In this document: piece after piece, positions 32,246 through 41,318 of the stretch | Numbering within the stretch: the first letter of the stretch is position 1 | Layout: each line of letters starts with the position of its first letter | NCBI GenBank assembly: GCA_035266865.1 | Contig: DATFMR010000098.1 | Location: 14,987-78,986 of the forward strand | Direction of reading: 5' to 3' | Source of the DNA: JAKAGZ01 sp035266865 | GTDB lineage: Bacteria; Bacteroidota; Ignavibacteria; Ignavibacteriales; Ignavibacteriaceae | Length of the DNA: 64,000 nt | Notes under the pieces: generated by a model | What the model saw: only the letters and a program-made list of their open reading frames with translations | Database searches by the model: none | Told to the model about the DNA's origin: nothing | Translations under genes and position numbers: made by a program

Positions 32246-33910
32246 TTATAATATATAATTAAAAGTTAGATAAGCTTCTATCATCTTATTATTAACTGAA
32301 TTTTGAAGTGATACATTTTTATATTGAACCAATCCGGTAAAGAAATAATCTTTAATGGGTTCATAAACAATTTTACCGGAAATAGCCCTTGTTATTTCTT
32401 TATCTCCATCAAGAAAAGGTGCATCAAAATCATCAAATGTTCTGTGCCCTACAAGTATATCTCCACCAACATTTCTTTTAATACTTCCATCAGGATTAAG
32501 AGGATTTGCACCATGAACGTAATAACTTAAAGTGGCTGTCACGCACAATCTGTTATTAAACCTATAATTTATTTGAGTTAAAAACAATTCACTATTTGGC
32601 TGCAAATATGAAGCTAGTCCGTATCCATCATTTGTAAAAGTATTTTTTGGAAGCCGGTTTGTATATACATATGGATCAATTCTCATATATTCAAATTGTA
32701 ATTCCAGTGGAAGTAACTTGTAAAAATTATTTGAAACGAACCCCAAATTATATATAAACTGATTTCCCCAGTAAGGTGAACCAAATTTTGATACTTCAAT
32801 GTCATCCATAAATAAAAGTCCATAAATTTTTAGTCCCTTTATAGACTTATTATTAAAATCCAAAATTACAACTGAATTATCACGATCCTTATTATTGTTT
32901 TGCGCAGTTTTATAAAGTATAAATGGATTAAGATAATTCAAATCTATAGGCCTATCTCCATAAATAATCATTTCTCCTGCACCAATATTAAAATCGTCTG
33001 AGATATTAAATCCTATCCTATGATAACCAATATATTTTTCCTTAATTGTATTTACACCTGCTGTTATGCTATCAGTTGCAAAACCAGAATCCCCAATTAA
33101 TTTTCCATGGAAATAAGTAACTTCAACAGATTTATAATGAAATTTTAAAGAGAGGTTATCAAAAATAGGCGCGTTATTGCCAAGTACTGCTTTTACAGGC
33201 CCATAACCTATGTTCATTCTATCTCGACCAAATTTTGCTTTTACCAAACCAAGATCAGCTGTGATATAGCCTGCAGTAGTTTTATCATAAGAGCCAAAAA
33301 GCTCATATTTATAATTGTAGTTTAATTCCTTTCTTAAAAGTGCAGCTTCTCTTTGCCCAAATATATATCCATTGCCGCCTCGGTAAAAGAATCCAATTTT
33401 ATTAAAAAAACTACCTCTTATCTGAAGTTCTTCCTGCCAAATAGTTGCGGTTGATATATGATTTGGGCTGCTATAGTTTGCATAAATTGCCTGGGCCTTA
33501 CCAGCAGAGTTAAAAAATAAATTTACATTTGCAGAAGTATCGTTCACAAAATAAAGATACTTTTCTCCTTGCGAATATAAATTAAAATATCCTTCACCTA
33601 TTAATTTTTGAGATTTCGTCAAAGTACCGTATAATTCCAGTTCAAATTCTGCTTCCAGATCTGTTAATAAGTAATTATCCGATTCATCAAGTTTATCTTT
33701 GTTTGTAATAACTTCTTTCAGAAATCCAGCAATTTCATTTCTTGATTTTGGAATTTCCAGTGAATTGTATCTTTGAATAATCTGTAGCGATTCCATCCTT
33801 TCCAAAAAATCATAAACCTTATTATCCGAAAGGACATACTCAGTTTGTGCAATAGTATTAAATGTTAATATTATTAGGATATTAAGAGCGATTAATATTT
33901 TTACTTTCAT
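32246..33910 (-). CDS. Outer-membrane beta-barrel protein, Wzi-like (capsule assembly family)
   Basis: A 554-residue secreted protein with a signal peptide (about 1-21, IALNILIILTFNTIAQ). The N-terminal ~85 residues look helical. The rest has alternating aromatic strands typical of an outer-membrane barrel and ends in an aromatic-rich strand (YLTFNYIL). The part reading FGRDRMNIGYGPVKAVLGNN resembles the Wzi capsule-assembly family, which anchors capsule at the surface. I would not assert a capsule role, since no capsule biosynthesis genes adjoin. It could belong to a related Ignavibacteria outer-membrane family. Confidence 0.6.
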   Translation of the reverse strand: MKVKILIALNILIILTFNTIAQTEYVLSDNKVYDFLERMESLQIIQRYNSLEIPKSRNEIAGFLKEVITNKDKLDESDNYLLTDLEAEFELELYGTLTKSQKLIGEGYFNLYSQGEKYLYFVNDTSANVNLFFNSAGKAQAIYANYSSPNHISTATIWQEELQIRGSFFNKIGFFYRGGNGYIFGQREAALLRKELNYNYKYELFGSYDKTTAGYITADLGLVKAKFGRDRMNIGYGPVKAVLGNNAPIFDNLSLKFHYKSVEVTYFHGKLIGDSGFATDSITAGVNTIKEKYIGYHRIGFNISDDFNIGAGEMIIYGDRPIDLNYLNPFILYKTAQNNNKDRDNSVVILDFNNKSIKGLKIYGLLFMDDIEVSKFGSPYWGNQFIYNLGFVSNNFYKLLPLELQFEYMRIDPYVYTNRLPKNTFTNDGYGLASYLQPNSELFLTQINYRFNNRLCVTATLSYYVHGANPLNPDGSIKRNVGGDILVGHRTFDDFDAPFLDGDKEITRAISGKIVYEPIKDYFFTGLVQYKNVSLQNSVNNKMIEAYLTFNYIL

Positions 33911-33920
33911 AAAAATACTT

Positions 33921-35432
33921 TTATCCTCTTACTTCAGGTTTCATTTGCGGGAAAAAGATTACATCACGGATTGAAGATTGATTGGTTAGTAGCATTACAA
34001 GTCTGTCCATACCAATTCCAAGTCCTGCGGTCGGTGGCATTCCATATTCAAGAGCACGAATAAAGTCTTCATCAATTTGATGAGATTCCTCGTCTCCTTG
34101 CTCTCTCATTTCTCCCTGCCCTTCAAACCTTTCTTTTTGATCAATTGGATCATTTAGTTCGCTGAATGCATTACATAATTCTCTTCCGGCAACATATCCT
34201 TCAAATCTTTCAACAACGCCTTCCTTGGATCTGTGTTTTTTTGCAAGTGGTGAAAGTTCAAGAGGATAGTCCATAATAAATGTAGGTTGGATTAATTCTG
34301 GTTGAACTGTTACACTGAAAAGTTCATCAATCAATTTTGCTTTACCATCTACTGCTTTTAAATCCACTCCAAATTTTTTACAGGCAGCTTTCAAATCATC
34401 TTCTGTTGCTGTCAGAACATCAACACCTGATTTTTCTTTTATTGCTTCGATCATCGAAACTCTTTTCCAAGGTGATTTGAAACTGATATCGTGACCTTCA
34501 TAAGTAAATTCTGTTTTACCAAAAACTTCATTACAGATTTTTTTAATCATTTCTTCAACAAAATTCATCATCCATTCATAATCTTTGTAAGGGACATACA
34601 ATTCCATCATTGTAAATTCAGGATTGTGGGTTCTGTCCATACCTTCATTTCTGAAATCCTTTGAAATTTCATAGACTCCGTTAAAACCTCCGACAATTAG
34701 TCTTTTTAGATATAATTCATCAGCAATTCTTAAATAGAGATCAGTATCAAGAGTATTGTGATGCGTTAGGAAAGGACGAGCTGCTGCTCCGCCGTAGAGC
34801 GGTTGTAGAATTGGTGTTTCAACTTCAAGATATCCATTTTCGTCCAGGAATTTCCTCATTGATGAAGTAATTTTACTCCGCTTGATAAACACATCTTTTA
34901 TTTCCGGGTTAACTACAAGATCAAGATATCTTTGCCTGTATCTTAACTCTTTATCTGCAAACTGATCAAAAACAGTTTTATTGCCCTGTTCATCAACTAT
35001 TTCTTTAGCAATCGGGAGAGGGCGTAGGGATTTGGAAAGCAGAACAAGCTGCTTTGTATGAATTGATGTCTCACCTGTTCTTGTTTTAAATACGAAACCT
35101 TCAACTCCAATGATATCGCCAATATCCATCAATTTAAAAGCATCATATGCTTCACCAATTTCATCTTTTTTAAGATAGACCTGGATTCTTCCGGTATGAT
35201 CCTGAATATGTGCAAAAGAAGCTTTTCCCATTCTACGTAATGCCATTAAACGACCAGCTACTTTTACATTTTTTTCTGCGCCTTCATTAAAATTATCTAT
35301 TATTTTTTTTGCATTACTATCAACATCAAATGAATATGCAAATGGCTGAATTCCTTTTTCTTTTAATTCAGCTAATTCTTCGTGTCTTCTTTTTATTAAA
35401 ACATTAATTTCCTGCTGAACATTGTTCTCCAC
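33921..35432 (-). CDS. lysS: Lysyl-tRNA synthetase, class II
   Basis: Charges tRNA-Lys. It has an N-terminal OB-fold anticodon-binding domain (about 50-150) and a class II catalytic core. Visible are motif 2 (KDFRNEGMDRTHNPEFTMME) and motif 3 (GLGIGMDRLVMLLTN) near the C-terminus, with the expected spacing. The 503-residue length is normal. It is a single gene, 10 nt after the PBP4 gene cluster ends and 10 nt before the Wzi-like gene, so it may share transcription with either. Confidence 0.96.
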   Translation of the reverse strand: MENNVQQEINVLIKRRHEELAELKEKGIQPFAYSFDVDSNAKKIIDNFNEGAEKNVKVAGRLMALRRMGKASFAHIQDHTGRIQVYLKKDEIGEAYDAFKLMDIGDIIGVEGFVFKTRTGETSIHTKQLVLLSKSLRPLPIAKEIVDEQGNKTVFDQFADKELRYRQRYLDLVVNPEIKDVFIKRSKITSSMRKFLDENGYLEVETPILQPLYGGAAARPFLTHHNTLDTDLYLRIADELYLKRLIVGGFNGVYEISKDFRNEGMDRTHNPEFTMMELYVPYKDYEWMMNFVEEMIKKICNEVFGKTEFTYEGHDISFKSPWKRVSMIEAIKEKSGVDVLTATEDDLKAACKKFGVDLKAVDGKAKLIDELFSVTVQPELIQPTFIMDYPLELSPLAKKHRSKEGVVERFEGYVAGRELCNAFSELNDPIDQKERFEGQGEMREQGDEESHQIDEDFIRALEYGMPPTAGLGIGMDRLVMLLTNQSSIRDVIFFPQMKPEVRG

Positions 35433-35444
35433 GAATCCTCCGTT

Positions 35445-36944
35445 TTATTTTCTTTTAAAGTTTGCTAGACGCAAACATACTAAGTCCTGAATATTTTCTG
35501 CCAATTTTACCGGCACATTAAAATTATTTACAATTATTGAAAAAGCAACAGGTTCATTATCACCCGTGTATGCATAGCCAGACAAACTTCTTACTCCGTC
35601 AAGGTATCCTGTTTTTGCTCTTACTTTGTCTTGTGCTAATGTATTCTGCATCCTGTTCCCGAGAGTACCATCTATGCCTGCTATTGGTAATGAGTTATAA
35701 AATGGGATAAAGTATTTACTCTTATAAATATAACTCAAAAGTGAAACTACCTGTTTAGCAGTAATCATGTTTAGTCTTGATAACCCGCTTCCATCTGATA
35801 TGATCATACTTTCCGGATTAATTCCCATTTCTTTAAATGCCTGGCTTTCTGCCTTAACTCCGTTTGCAACTGAGCCAAATCCCATTTTCTCCAGACCAAT
35901 TGTTTTTAACAATTGTTCAGCAAAAAAATTTTGACTCTCTTTATTAATAACTTTAATAATTTCTTTTAACACCGGTGAATAGGTTGTGCATAATCTTGTC
36001 AGCTTTAAATATTGAATTGGTTTGGATAAATCATCAACATCAGTTGCAAAACCATCGATCTTTATCCCTTTTGATTCAAGTATTTTTTTCAAAATAACCA
36101 TTGAATATTGAGTCGGGTTATTTACGGTTACGAATGTTGTAATTGAATCATTTTCACAAATTGTACCATAAACCGTTACAAGATTTGTTCCCCTTTCCCT
36201 GTAAACCTCTATGTTTGTGCTTGAATCTTTTGAAACCGGAATAACATTATTAATAATTGCGGCATATTTAGTATTCGGTTCTATTTTTATTATTGGTAAT
36301 TTTAACTTTTTATCAACGTAGACAATTACCTCGATACAATTGTCGTTAAATGAAACTGCGCTGGATTGGGCTGCAAACCAATCACTTTCATAATCCCAGG
36401 ACCACCCGCTGCCTAGACCAACGTCATCAAAGGCATCATCGTCACCAATAATGTTTCCATTAATTTCATCAATTCCCAAATCAAGAAGTGAATCCGCCCA
36501 GTCTTCAAAAATTTTATACATGTTGTCATTATAAAACCTGCCGGATATAGTCGGATCTCCTCTACCTTGAACAATTAAATCACCGTTCCAGATTGAACCA
36601 TTTGGTTCTCCCCTTAAAAATAAATTTGTAGAAAACCTGTAATCGCTGCCAAGAAGAATTAATCCAGCAGATGTTGTAAATAATTTCAGATCGGAAGCCG
36701 GAATCAACAACTTGTCTTCATTTCTTTTATAAAAATATTCTCCGGTTTGAAGAGACTGGATCATTACTCCCCATTCTGCATTACTAAAATTCGGATCGTT
36801 AAAGATATCATTTAATTGTTCTCTCAACTCGCTAATTGTATTAAATGAGTATCTCTTGTTAGCTGGCCTTGTAGTATCCTGTGAATAAAGTAATACCGGG
36901 ATAAAAATTAGTATTGCAAATATTTTAATAAAAATCCTACCCAT
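35445..36944 (-). CDS. dacB: D-alanyl-D-alanine carboxypeptidase/endopeptidase (PBP4)
   Basis: Class C low-molecular-weight penicillin-binding protein that trims and cleaves peptidoglycan peptides in the periplasm. The signal peptide is at about 1-20 of the product. Motif SxxK appears as IPASDLKLF, SxN as ESQNFFAEQLL, the loop ISDGSGLSRLN is present, and the third motif is KTG in RAKTGYLDG. I placed the start at ATG 36944, where ATGGGTAG overlaps the rluB stop by 8 nt; the ATG 27 nt upstream would give a longer overlap. The 499-residue length is typical of PBP4 with its inserted domains. Confidence 0.92.
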   Translation of the reverse strand: MGRIFIKIFAILIFIPVLLYSQDTTRPANKRYSFNTISELREQLNDIFNDPNFSNAEWGVMIQSLQTGEYFYKRNEDKLLIPASDLKLFTTSAGLILLGSDYRFSTNLFLRGEPNGSIWNGDLIVQGRGDPTISGRFYNDNMYKIFEDWADSLLDLGIDEINGNIIGDDDAFDDVGLGSGWSWDYESDWFAAQSSAVSFNDNCIEVIVYVDKKLKLPIIKIEPNTKYAAIINNVIPVSKDSSTNIEVYRERGTNLVTVYGTICENDSITTFVTVNNPTQYSMVILKKILESKGIKIDGFATDVDDLSKPIQYLKLTRLCTTYSPVLKEIIKVINKESQNFFAEQLLKTIGLEKMGFGSVANGVKAESQAFKEMGINPESMIISDGSGLSRLNMITAKQVVSLLSYIYKSKYFIPFYNSLPIAGIDGTLGNRMQNTLAQDKVRAKTGYLDGVRSLSGYAYTGDNEPVAFSIIVNNFNVPVKLAENIQDLVCLRLANFKRK

Positions 36945-37641
36945 AAGTTTCAATAGCTTTCTTAATTTCATTTTTTAAAATTGGCCTGTATGTTCCAACA
37001 GGGATATCAACTTCAAAATTTCCAAATACAGACCTATTCAATGATGTAACTGTATAACCGAGTGCCTTAAACATATTTTTAACAAAATGGTTTCTCCCTT
37101 CAACAGTTACAACTTCGATACCTTTTTTAGACGACACTTTTGTGAATTTCAAACTTTTGAATTTTCCGCGCACTCCATCAATAAATACGCCTTTCAATAA
37201 TTTTTTTTCATCTTCAGGTTCAAGATCACGATCAATGGTAACCTGGTAAGTCCGGGGTACGTGGTTGCTTGGGTGTGTTAATAAATTAGAAAAATCACCA
37301 TCATTTGTAAGAATTAAAACTCCGGTAGTGTTGTAATCTAATCTGCCAACCGGGAATATTTTTTCCTTAGAATTAATAATATCAATTACTGTCATCCTGT
37401 TTTTTTCATCACTTGTAGTTGTAACTACACCTTTTGGTTTATTCAATAAAAAATAAAGATGCTTTTTAGGAGCAATTTTTTCTCCGTCAAAAAAGACTTC
37501 ATCATTTTCAGGATCAACTTTAAATGAGAGTTGTTTGATTATCTTATTATTAACAGATATTCTTCCCTGTAAAATTAGTTCTTCAGATTTTCTTCGGGAT
37601 GTGATACCGCTATCGGCAATAAATTTATTCAGCCTGATCAT
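36937..37641 (-). CDS. rluB: 23S rRNA pseudouridine synthase (RluB-like)
   Basis: An RsuA/RluB-type pseudouridine synthase modifying rRNA. The N-terminal S4 RNA-binding domain (about 1-60) starts IRLNKFIADSGITSRRKSEE. The catalytic Asp is in GRLDYNTTGVLILTND. The substrate site in 23S rRNA (helix 89/90 region in E. coli) is inferred from the family. The start at 37641 (MIRLN) overlaps scpB by 17 nt; a longer start 27 nt upstream would begin with a polar leader. It overlaps the PBP4 gene by 8 nt at its 3' end. Confidence 0.9.
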   Translation of the reverse strand: MIRLNKFIADSGITSRRKSEELILQGRISVNNKIIKQLSFKVDPENDEVFFDGEKIAPKKHLYFLLNKPKGVVTTTSDEKNRMTVIDIINSKEKIFPVGRLDYNTTGVLILTNDGDFSNLLTHPSNHVPRTYQVTIDRDLEPEDEKKLLKGVFIDGVRGKFKSLKFTKVSSKKGIEVVTVEGRNHFVKNMFKALGYTVTSLNRSVFGNFEVDIPVGTYRPILKNEIKKAIETYG

Positions 37642-38278
37642 CGTTTGCCTGTTCTTCGGGTGATTCATTTTCAGCAGTTTCCTCGATCAAGTTCATCATC
37701 AATCTATTCTTTTGTTCAATAAAATCTTCATCCTGCATAATCTCTTCTATTTCTCTTGGCTTAGGCAGATCACTTAATTTATTTAATGCAAAATATTTTA
37801 AAAATTCATCAGTTGTTGAATATAAAAGCGGACGCCCAATAGTTTCCGCCCTCCCTTTTATAGCAATAAGATTTTTTTCAAGAAGCGTATTCATTATATA
37901 ATCAGAGTTAACACCCCTGATTGATTCAAGTTCAGGCTTTGTAATTGGCTGCTTATATGCCACAATTGCGAGAGTTTCCAGAGCTGCCTGGCTCAATCTC
38001 CTTTTACTTTTTTCTGAGGATAGATAGCCGATATACTTTGCATATTCGGGCAAAGTTGCAAAAAGAAATCCACCTGCAATTCTAATAATCCTATAAGGAG
38101 TTTTTCTTTCTTCATAATCTGCATTTATTTTATCAATACAACTTTCAATATCATTATTTGATATTTCTGTCTCTTCGCCATCAATTCCTTTGATAGCTCT
38201 TATTAATTCAGTAGATGAGATTTGTTCATCCGACGAAAATATTAATGCTTCTATAATTGAATTATATATTTTGTCCAT
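37625..38278 (-). CDS. scpB: Segregation and condensation protein B
   Basis: The winged-helix subunit of the SMC-ScpAB condensin. The family signature AALETLAIVAYKQPITKPEL followed by ESIRGVNSDYIM is present near 97-125. Two winged-helix domains fill residues 1-165, then there is an acidic tail (EETAENESPEEQANDD). It overlaps scpA upstream by 17 nt and rluB downstream by 17 nt, so stoichiometric expression with ScpA is likely. The 217-residue length is within the normal range. Confidence 0.95.
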   Translation of the reverse strand: MDKIYNSIIEALIFSSDEQISSTELIRAIKGIDGEETEISNNDIESCIDKINADYEERKTPYRIIRIAGGFLFATLPEYAKYIGYLSSEKSKRRLSQAALETLAIVAYKQPITKPELESIRGVNSDYIMNTLLEKNLIAIKGRAETIGRPLLYSTTDEFLKYFALNKLSDLPKPREIEEIMQDEDFIEQKNRLMMNLIEETAENESPEEQANDDQAE

Positions 38279-38990
38279 TTTCTAATTTATATATTATAAA
38301 TTCGTTAAACTCTGGTGATTCTTTAATTCCGATTTTAGACATTTTTACAAGTTCAAGCAGCGCAATAAATGTAATAACTATTCTTATTTTTTCTCTCATT
38401 TCACCAATAATACTCATAAAATGGAGCTCTTTAAATTCATCTAATTTATTGAAGATGAATTTAATTTGTTCATCTATAGTAATATTTATTTTTCTTATTT
38501 CGTGCATAGGCTGCGGTTTAGCTTCTTCCAAAACTTTTTTAAATGCTTTTGCAAGATCAAAAAGAGTTACATTTTTTAGGAGCATTTCATAGTCGGGAGG
38601 ACTTTCTTTTTCATCTTCTTCAAAATTTCCTCTAAAGTTTAACCTTCTCTGGTTTGATTCAAGAAAGGTAAGTTCTTCAGCCATTTCCTTGTATCTTTTA
38701 TATTCCAGCAAAGCTCTTATTAATTCAGCACGCGGATCAATCTCTTCTCCCTTTTCGTCAATTTCGCGAGGTAAGAGCATTCTCACTTTAATATGCATTA
38801 ACGTTGATGCCATCAAAATGAAATCACCCGCAGTTTCGAGATCAAGCAATTGAATTATTTTAACATAGTCCAAAAATTCTTTTGTGATCCTCGCAATTGG
38901 AATATCATATATATTCAATTCATCTCTCTTTATAAAAAAGAGAAGCAAATCAAGCGGACCTTCAAAATGGTCTAATTTAATTTTATACAT
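38262..38990 (-). CDS. scpA: Segregation and condensation protein A
   Basis: The kleisin subunit bridging the two heads of SMC. The family motif FEGPLDLLLFFIKRDELNIYDIPI is at about 9-32, matching the conserved F-x-G-P-L-D-L-L-L pattern. A C-terminal winged helix follows the charged linker. It starts at the last base of the trpS coding region (1 nt overlap) and overlaps scpB by 17 nt. The 242-residue length is typical. Confidence 0.95.
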   Translation of the reverse strand: MYKIKLDHFEGPLDLLLFFIKRDELNIYDIPIARITKEFLDYVKIIQLLDLETAGDFILMASTLMHIKVRMLLPREIDEKGEEIDPRAELIRALLEYKRYKEMAEELTFLESNQRRLNFRGNFEEDEKESPPDYEMLLKNVTLFDLAKAFKKVLEEAKPQPMHEIRKINITIDEQIKFIFNKLDEFKELHFMSIIGEMREKIRIVITFIALLELVKMSKIGIKESPEFNEFIIYKLENGQNI

Positions 38991-39970
38991 TAGCCCATTC
39001 CCATTTTTTGATGAACGTCATTCATTGTGTCTTCAGCAATTTTCCTTCCTCTATTTTCACCATCTGCGAGAATATCTTTTACTACACCTAAATTATTTTC
39101 AAAATAATTCCTTTTTTCACGGATCGGTTCAAGAAATTCTGAAATTTTCGATGCACATTTCATTTTGCAATCAAAACAACCCAGAGCACCAGACCTGCAA
39201 CCCGATTCAATTTCTACTACTTCATCTTCATTAAATTTTTTATGATAAGAATAAACAAGACAAATATCCGGATTACCGGGGTCTCCTTTTCTAACTTTAT
39301 TCGGATCAGTAACGGCTTTTTTCAATTTTGTTTTTACTATTTCTGAATCATCAGATAATAAAATAGTATTTCCTAATGATTTACTCATTTTTGCATTTCC
39401 ATCCAAACCGGGCAGCCTTGCAAACTTAGTCAATTTTGGCTCAGGCTCTGGAAAAACATTGCCATACTGATTATTAAATTTCCTTGCAATTTCTCTTGAT
39501 ATTTCTACGTGCGGAACCTGGTCTTCACCAACCGGAACTGCATCACCTTTATATAACAAAATGTCCGCAGCCTGTAAAACAGGATATCCTAAATGTCCAA
39601 AAATTATATTATCAATATTTAGATCTCTAACCTGGTCTTTTAAAGTTGGATTTCTCTCCAATCTATTTACTGTTATCAACATAGCAAAAATCAGGTTTAA
39701 TTCAGTATGCTGTTTTATTTGCGATTGCCTGAACATCGGACTTTTTTCCGGATTGAGTCCTGCTGAGAGCCAATCTATTAACATATCAATAGAGTCCTGG
39801 TAAATATTAGTCGTATCAAGACTTGTAGTTAAAGCATGGTAATCGGCAATTAAATGAAAATTATCGTATTCATCTTGTAATTTAACCCAATTTTCAAGCG
39901 CTCCAACATAATGCCCGATGTGCAGCTTGCCTGTCGGACGCATTCCACTAAGAATTCTTTTTTTCGGCAT
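38990..39970 (-). CDS. trpS: Tryptophanyl-tRNA synthetase
   Basis: Class Ic synthetase charging tRNA-Trp. The class I signatures are TGKLHIGHYVGALENW near the N-terminus (HIGH type) and KMSKSLGNT near 192-200. The 326-residue length fits the bacterial form. It is the first gene of the trpS-scpA-scpB-rluB-dacB overlapping run. No attenuator or T-box is visible in the short stretch between it and the HNH gene. Confidence 0.96.
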   Translation of the reverse strand: MPKKRILSGMRPTGKLHIGHYVGALENWVKLQDEYDNFHLIADYHALTTSLDTTNIYQDSIDMLIDWLSAGLNPEKSPMFRQSQIKQHTELNLIFAMLITVNRLERNPTLKDQVRDLNIDNIIFGHLGYPVLQAADILLYKGDAVPVGEDQVPHVEISREIARKFNNQYGNVFPEPEPKLTKFARLPGLDGNAKMSKSLGNTILLSDDSEIVKTKLKKAVTDPNKVRKGDPGNPDICLVYSYHKKFNEDEVVEIESGCRSGALGCFDCKMKCASKISEFLEPIREKRNYFENNLGVVKDILADGENRGRKIAEDTMNDVHQKMGMG

Positions 39971-40066
39971 AATCCAGTAAACTATTTAGAAATTGATTAA
40001 ATAAAATAATAATAAAGAGCTTAATAATCTGCAATTTAATGGTGGGACCAAGAATTAGTGAACAAA

Positions 40067-40603
40067 TTAAGCAAGATATAAATATGGCTTCCAGTTTTCA
40101 TCAAGCTTGCCAACAACATTCTTGATAAACATTATATGACTTGGTTTGAAAGGTTTGTAAAGCAAATCAAGATTTGCTTCTTCAGGGGTCCTGTCACCTT
40201 TTTTATTATTGCAGGAAGTACAAGCACATACCAGGTTTTCCCATGAATCAACACCACCACGAGCTTTTGGAACAACGTGGTCAATAGTTAGGGGTAAATC
40301 ACTTCTGCCGCAGTATGCACATTTATAAGCATCGCGGCGCAAAATATTTTTTCTGGTTAAAACTACTTTTTTATATGGAATTGCTACAAAACGGCTGAGG
40401 CGTATTATGCTTGGCCAGGGGTAATTCCTGGATACTGATCTAAGTTGTTTTCTTTTATCTTCAAAAACCAGCTCAGCTTTGCCAAGATAGATTAAAATTA
40501 CTGCTTTTTTAATATTGCAGATTGTAAGCGGTTCATAACTTTGATTCAGTATAAGGACCTTTGCGTTTAGTTTACCGTTTACGTGTTTGGAAGATTCGAA
40601 GAC
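40067..40603 (-). CDS. HNH endonuclease-family protein without a canonical start codon
   Basis: An HNH nuclease of the small RRNAD-type family that is widely conserved in bacteria. The C-terminal half has the zinc/HNH signature: CAYCGRSDLPLTIDHVVPKA followed by NLVCACTSCNNKKGD. The family-conserved N-terminal part KVLILNQSYEPLTICN, then KAVILIYLGKAELVFE and WPSIIRLSRFVAIPYKK, is encoded in the same frame upstream of the first possible TTG start (40342). Yet between the upstream in-frame stop (40652-40654) and that TTG there is no ATG, GTG or TTG. An AAGGAGG sequence at 40606-40612 suggests initiation near 40600, perhaps at a rare codon. The 5' limit given is therefore approximate. Confidence 0.7.
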   Translation of the reverse strand, partial: VFESSKHVNGKLNAKVLILNQSYEPLTICNIKKAVILIYLGKAELVFEDKRKQLRSVSRNYPWPSIIRLSRFVAIPYKKVVLTRKNILRRDAYKCAYCGRSDLPLTIDHVVPKARGGVDSWENLVCACTSCNNKKGDRTPEEANLDLLYKPFKPSHIMFIKNVVGKLDENWKPYLYLA

Positions 40604-40610
40604 TGCCTCC

Positions 40611-40820
40611 TTATCCTTTCCTTTCCTGAATTGTAAAATAAATTCGTAATATTATTCTAATTAGAAAAAGCAGAACAGATATTCCAACTACAATTTTGAA
40701 ATATTCTACAGGTAATATTTTTGTGAGCATAAGTACTAATAAAACACTAACAATTCCAATAGAAAAATATGTAAATAAGTCGAAGTTACGCTTTGTTAAT
40801 ATTTTACTTATAGTGCTCAC
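40611..40820 (-). CDS. Small two-helix membrane protein
   Basis: A 69-residue protein with two predicted membrane helices (about 14-35 and 42-62) and a basic C-terminal tail (TIQERKG). No family is recognised. Its TAA stop lies within the ribosome-binding-site-like AAGGAGG of the HNH gene, so translation of the two should be coupled. A start at ATG 40820 follows naturally. Its position just before a nuclease gene does not by itself imply a toxin role, and no partner gene is apparent. Confidence 0.55.
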   Translation of the reverse strand: MSTISKILTKRNFDLFTYFSIGIVSVLLVLMLTKILPVEYFKIVVGISVLLFLIRIILRIYFTIQERKG

Positions 40821-40919
40821 TTAATCCAAATTATATTTTTAACTTGGAAATATATACAATTTAAGGTATATAATTCAATACTAAATTTAAGAGAAGTAAA
40901 TATGGGTTTTATCTGGTTT

Positions 40920-41303
40920 TCAGGCTTCAGTTATTTTATAAACTATAGCCATACAAACTACGTAATCCCTGGAATGGCTGATGGAAATTTTGAGGTTTTT
41001 ATCTTTTGAAAGAAAGTCTTTTAATTTGCCAGTCAAAGTAACAACGGGCATCCCATTTGGTGTATTTGAGATTTCTATGTCCTGCCAGGTTGCGACTTCG
41101 TGCCATCCGGTGGTAAGTGCCTTGTAAACTGCTTCTTTTGCTGCAAACCTGGCTGCTAAGTGCTGGTATTTACTGCTTTTGCTAAGACAATATTCCAATT
41201 CTGATTTAGTATATATCTTATTTAAAAATTTATCCCCGTATTTATCTACGCTATCCTGTATCCTGCTGATTTCAATAATATCTACGCCAACACCCATAAT
41301 CAT
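40920..41303 (-). CDS. acpS: Holo-[acyl-carrier-protein] synthase
   Basis: Transfers 4'-phosphopantetheine from CoA to ACP, activating fatty acid synthesis. The family signature GVGVDIIEISRI at 4-15 contains the Mg-binding Asp, and RFAAKEAVYKAL near 52-63 has the Glu/Lys ligands. The C-terminal ISISHSRDYVVCMAIV completes the fold. The 127-residue length is standard. GAGG precedes the first ATG at a good distance; starting two codons later is possible. It lies 15 nt downstream of the ggt gene. Confidence 0.95.
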   Translation of the reverse strand: MIMGVGVDIIEISRIQDSVDKYGDKFLNKIYTKSELEYCLSKSSKYQHLAARFAAKEAVYKALTTGWHEVATWQDIEISNTPNGMPVVTLTGKLKDFLSKDKNLKISISHSRDYVVCMAIVYKITEA

Positions 41304-41318
41304 AATAGACCTCTAAAA

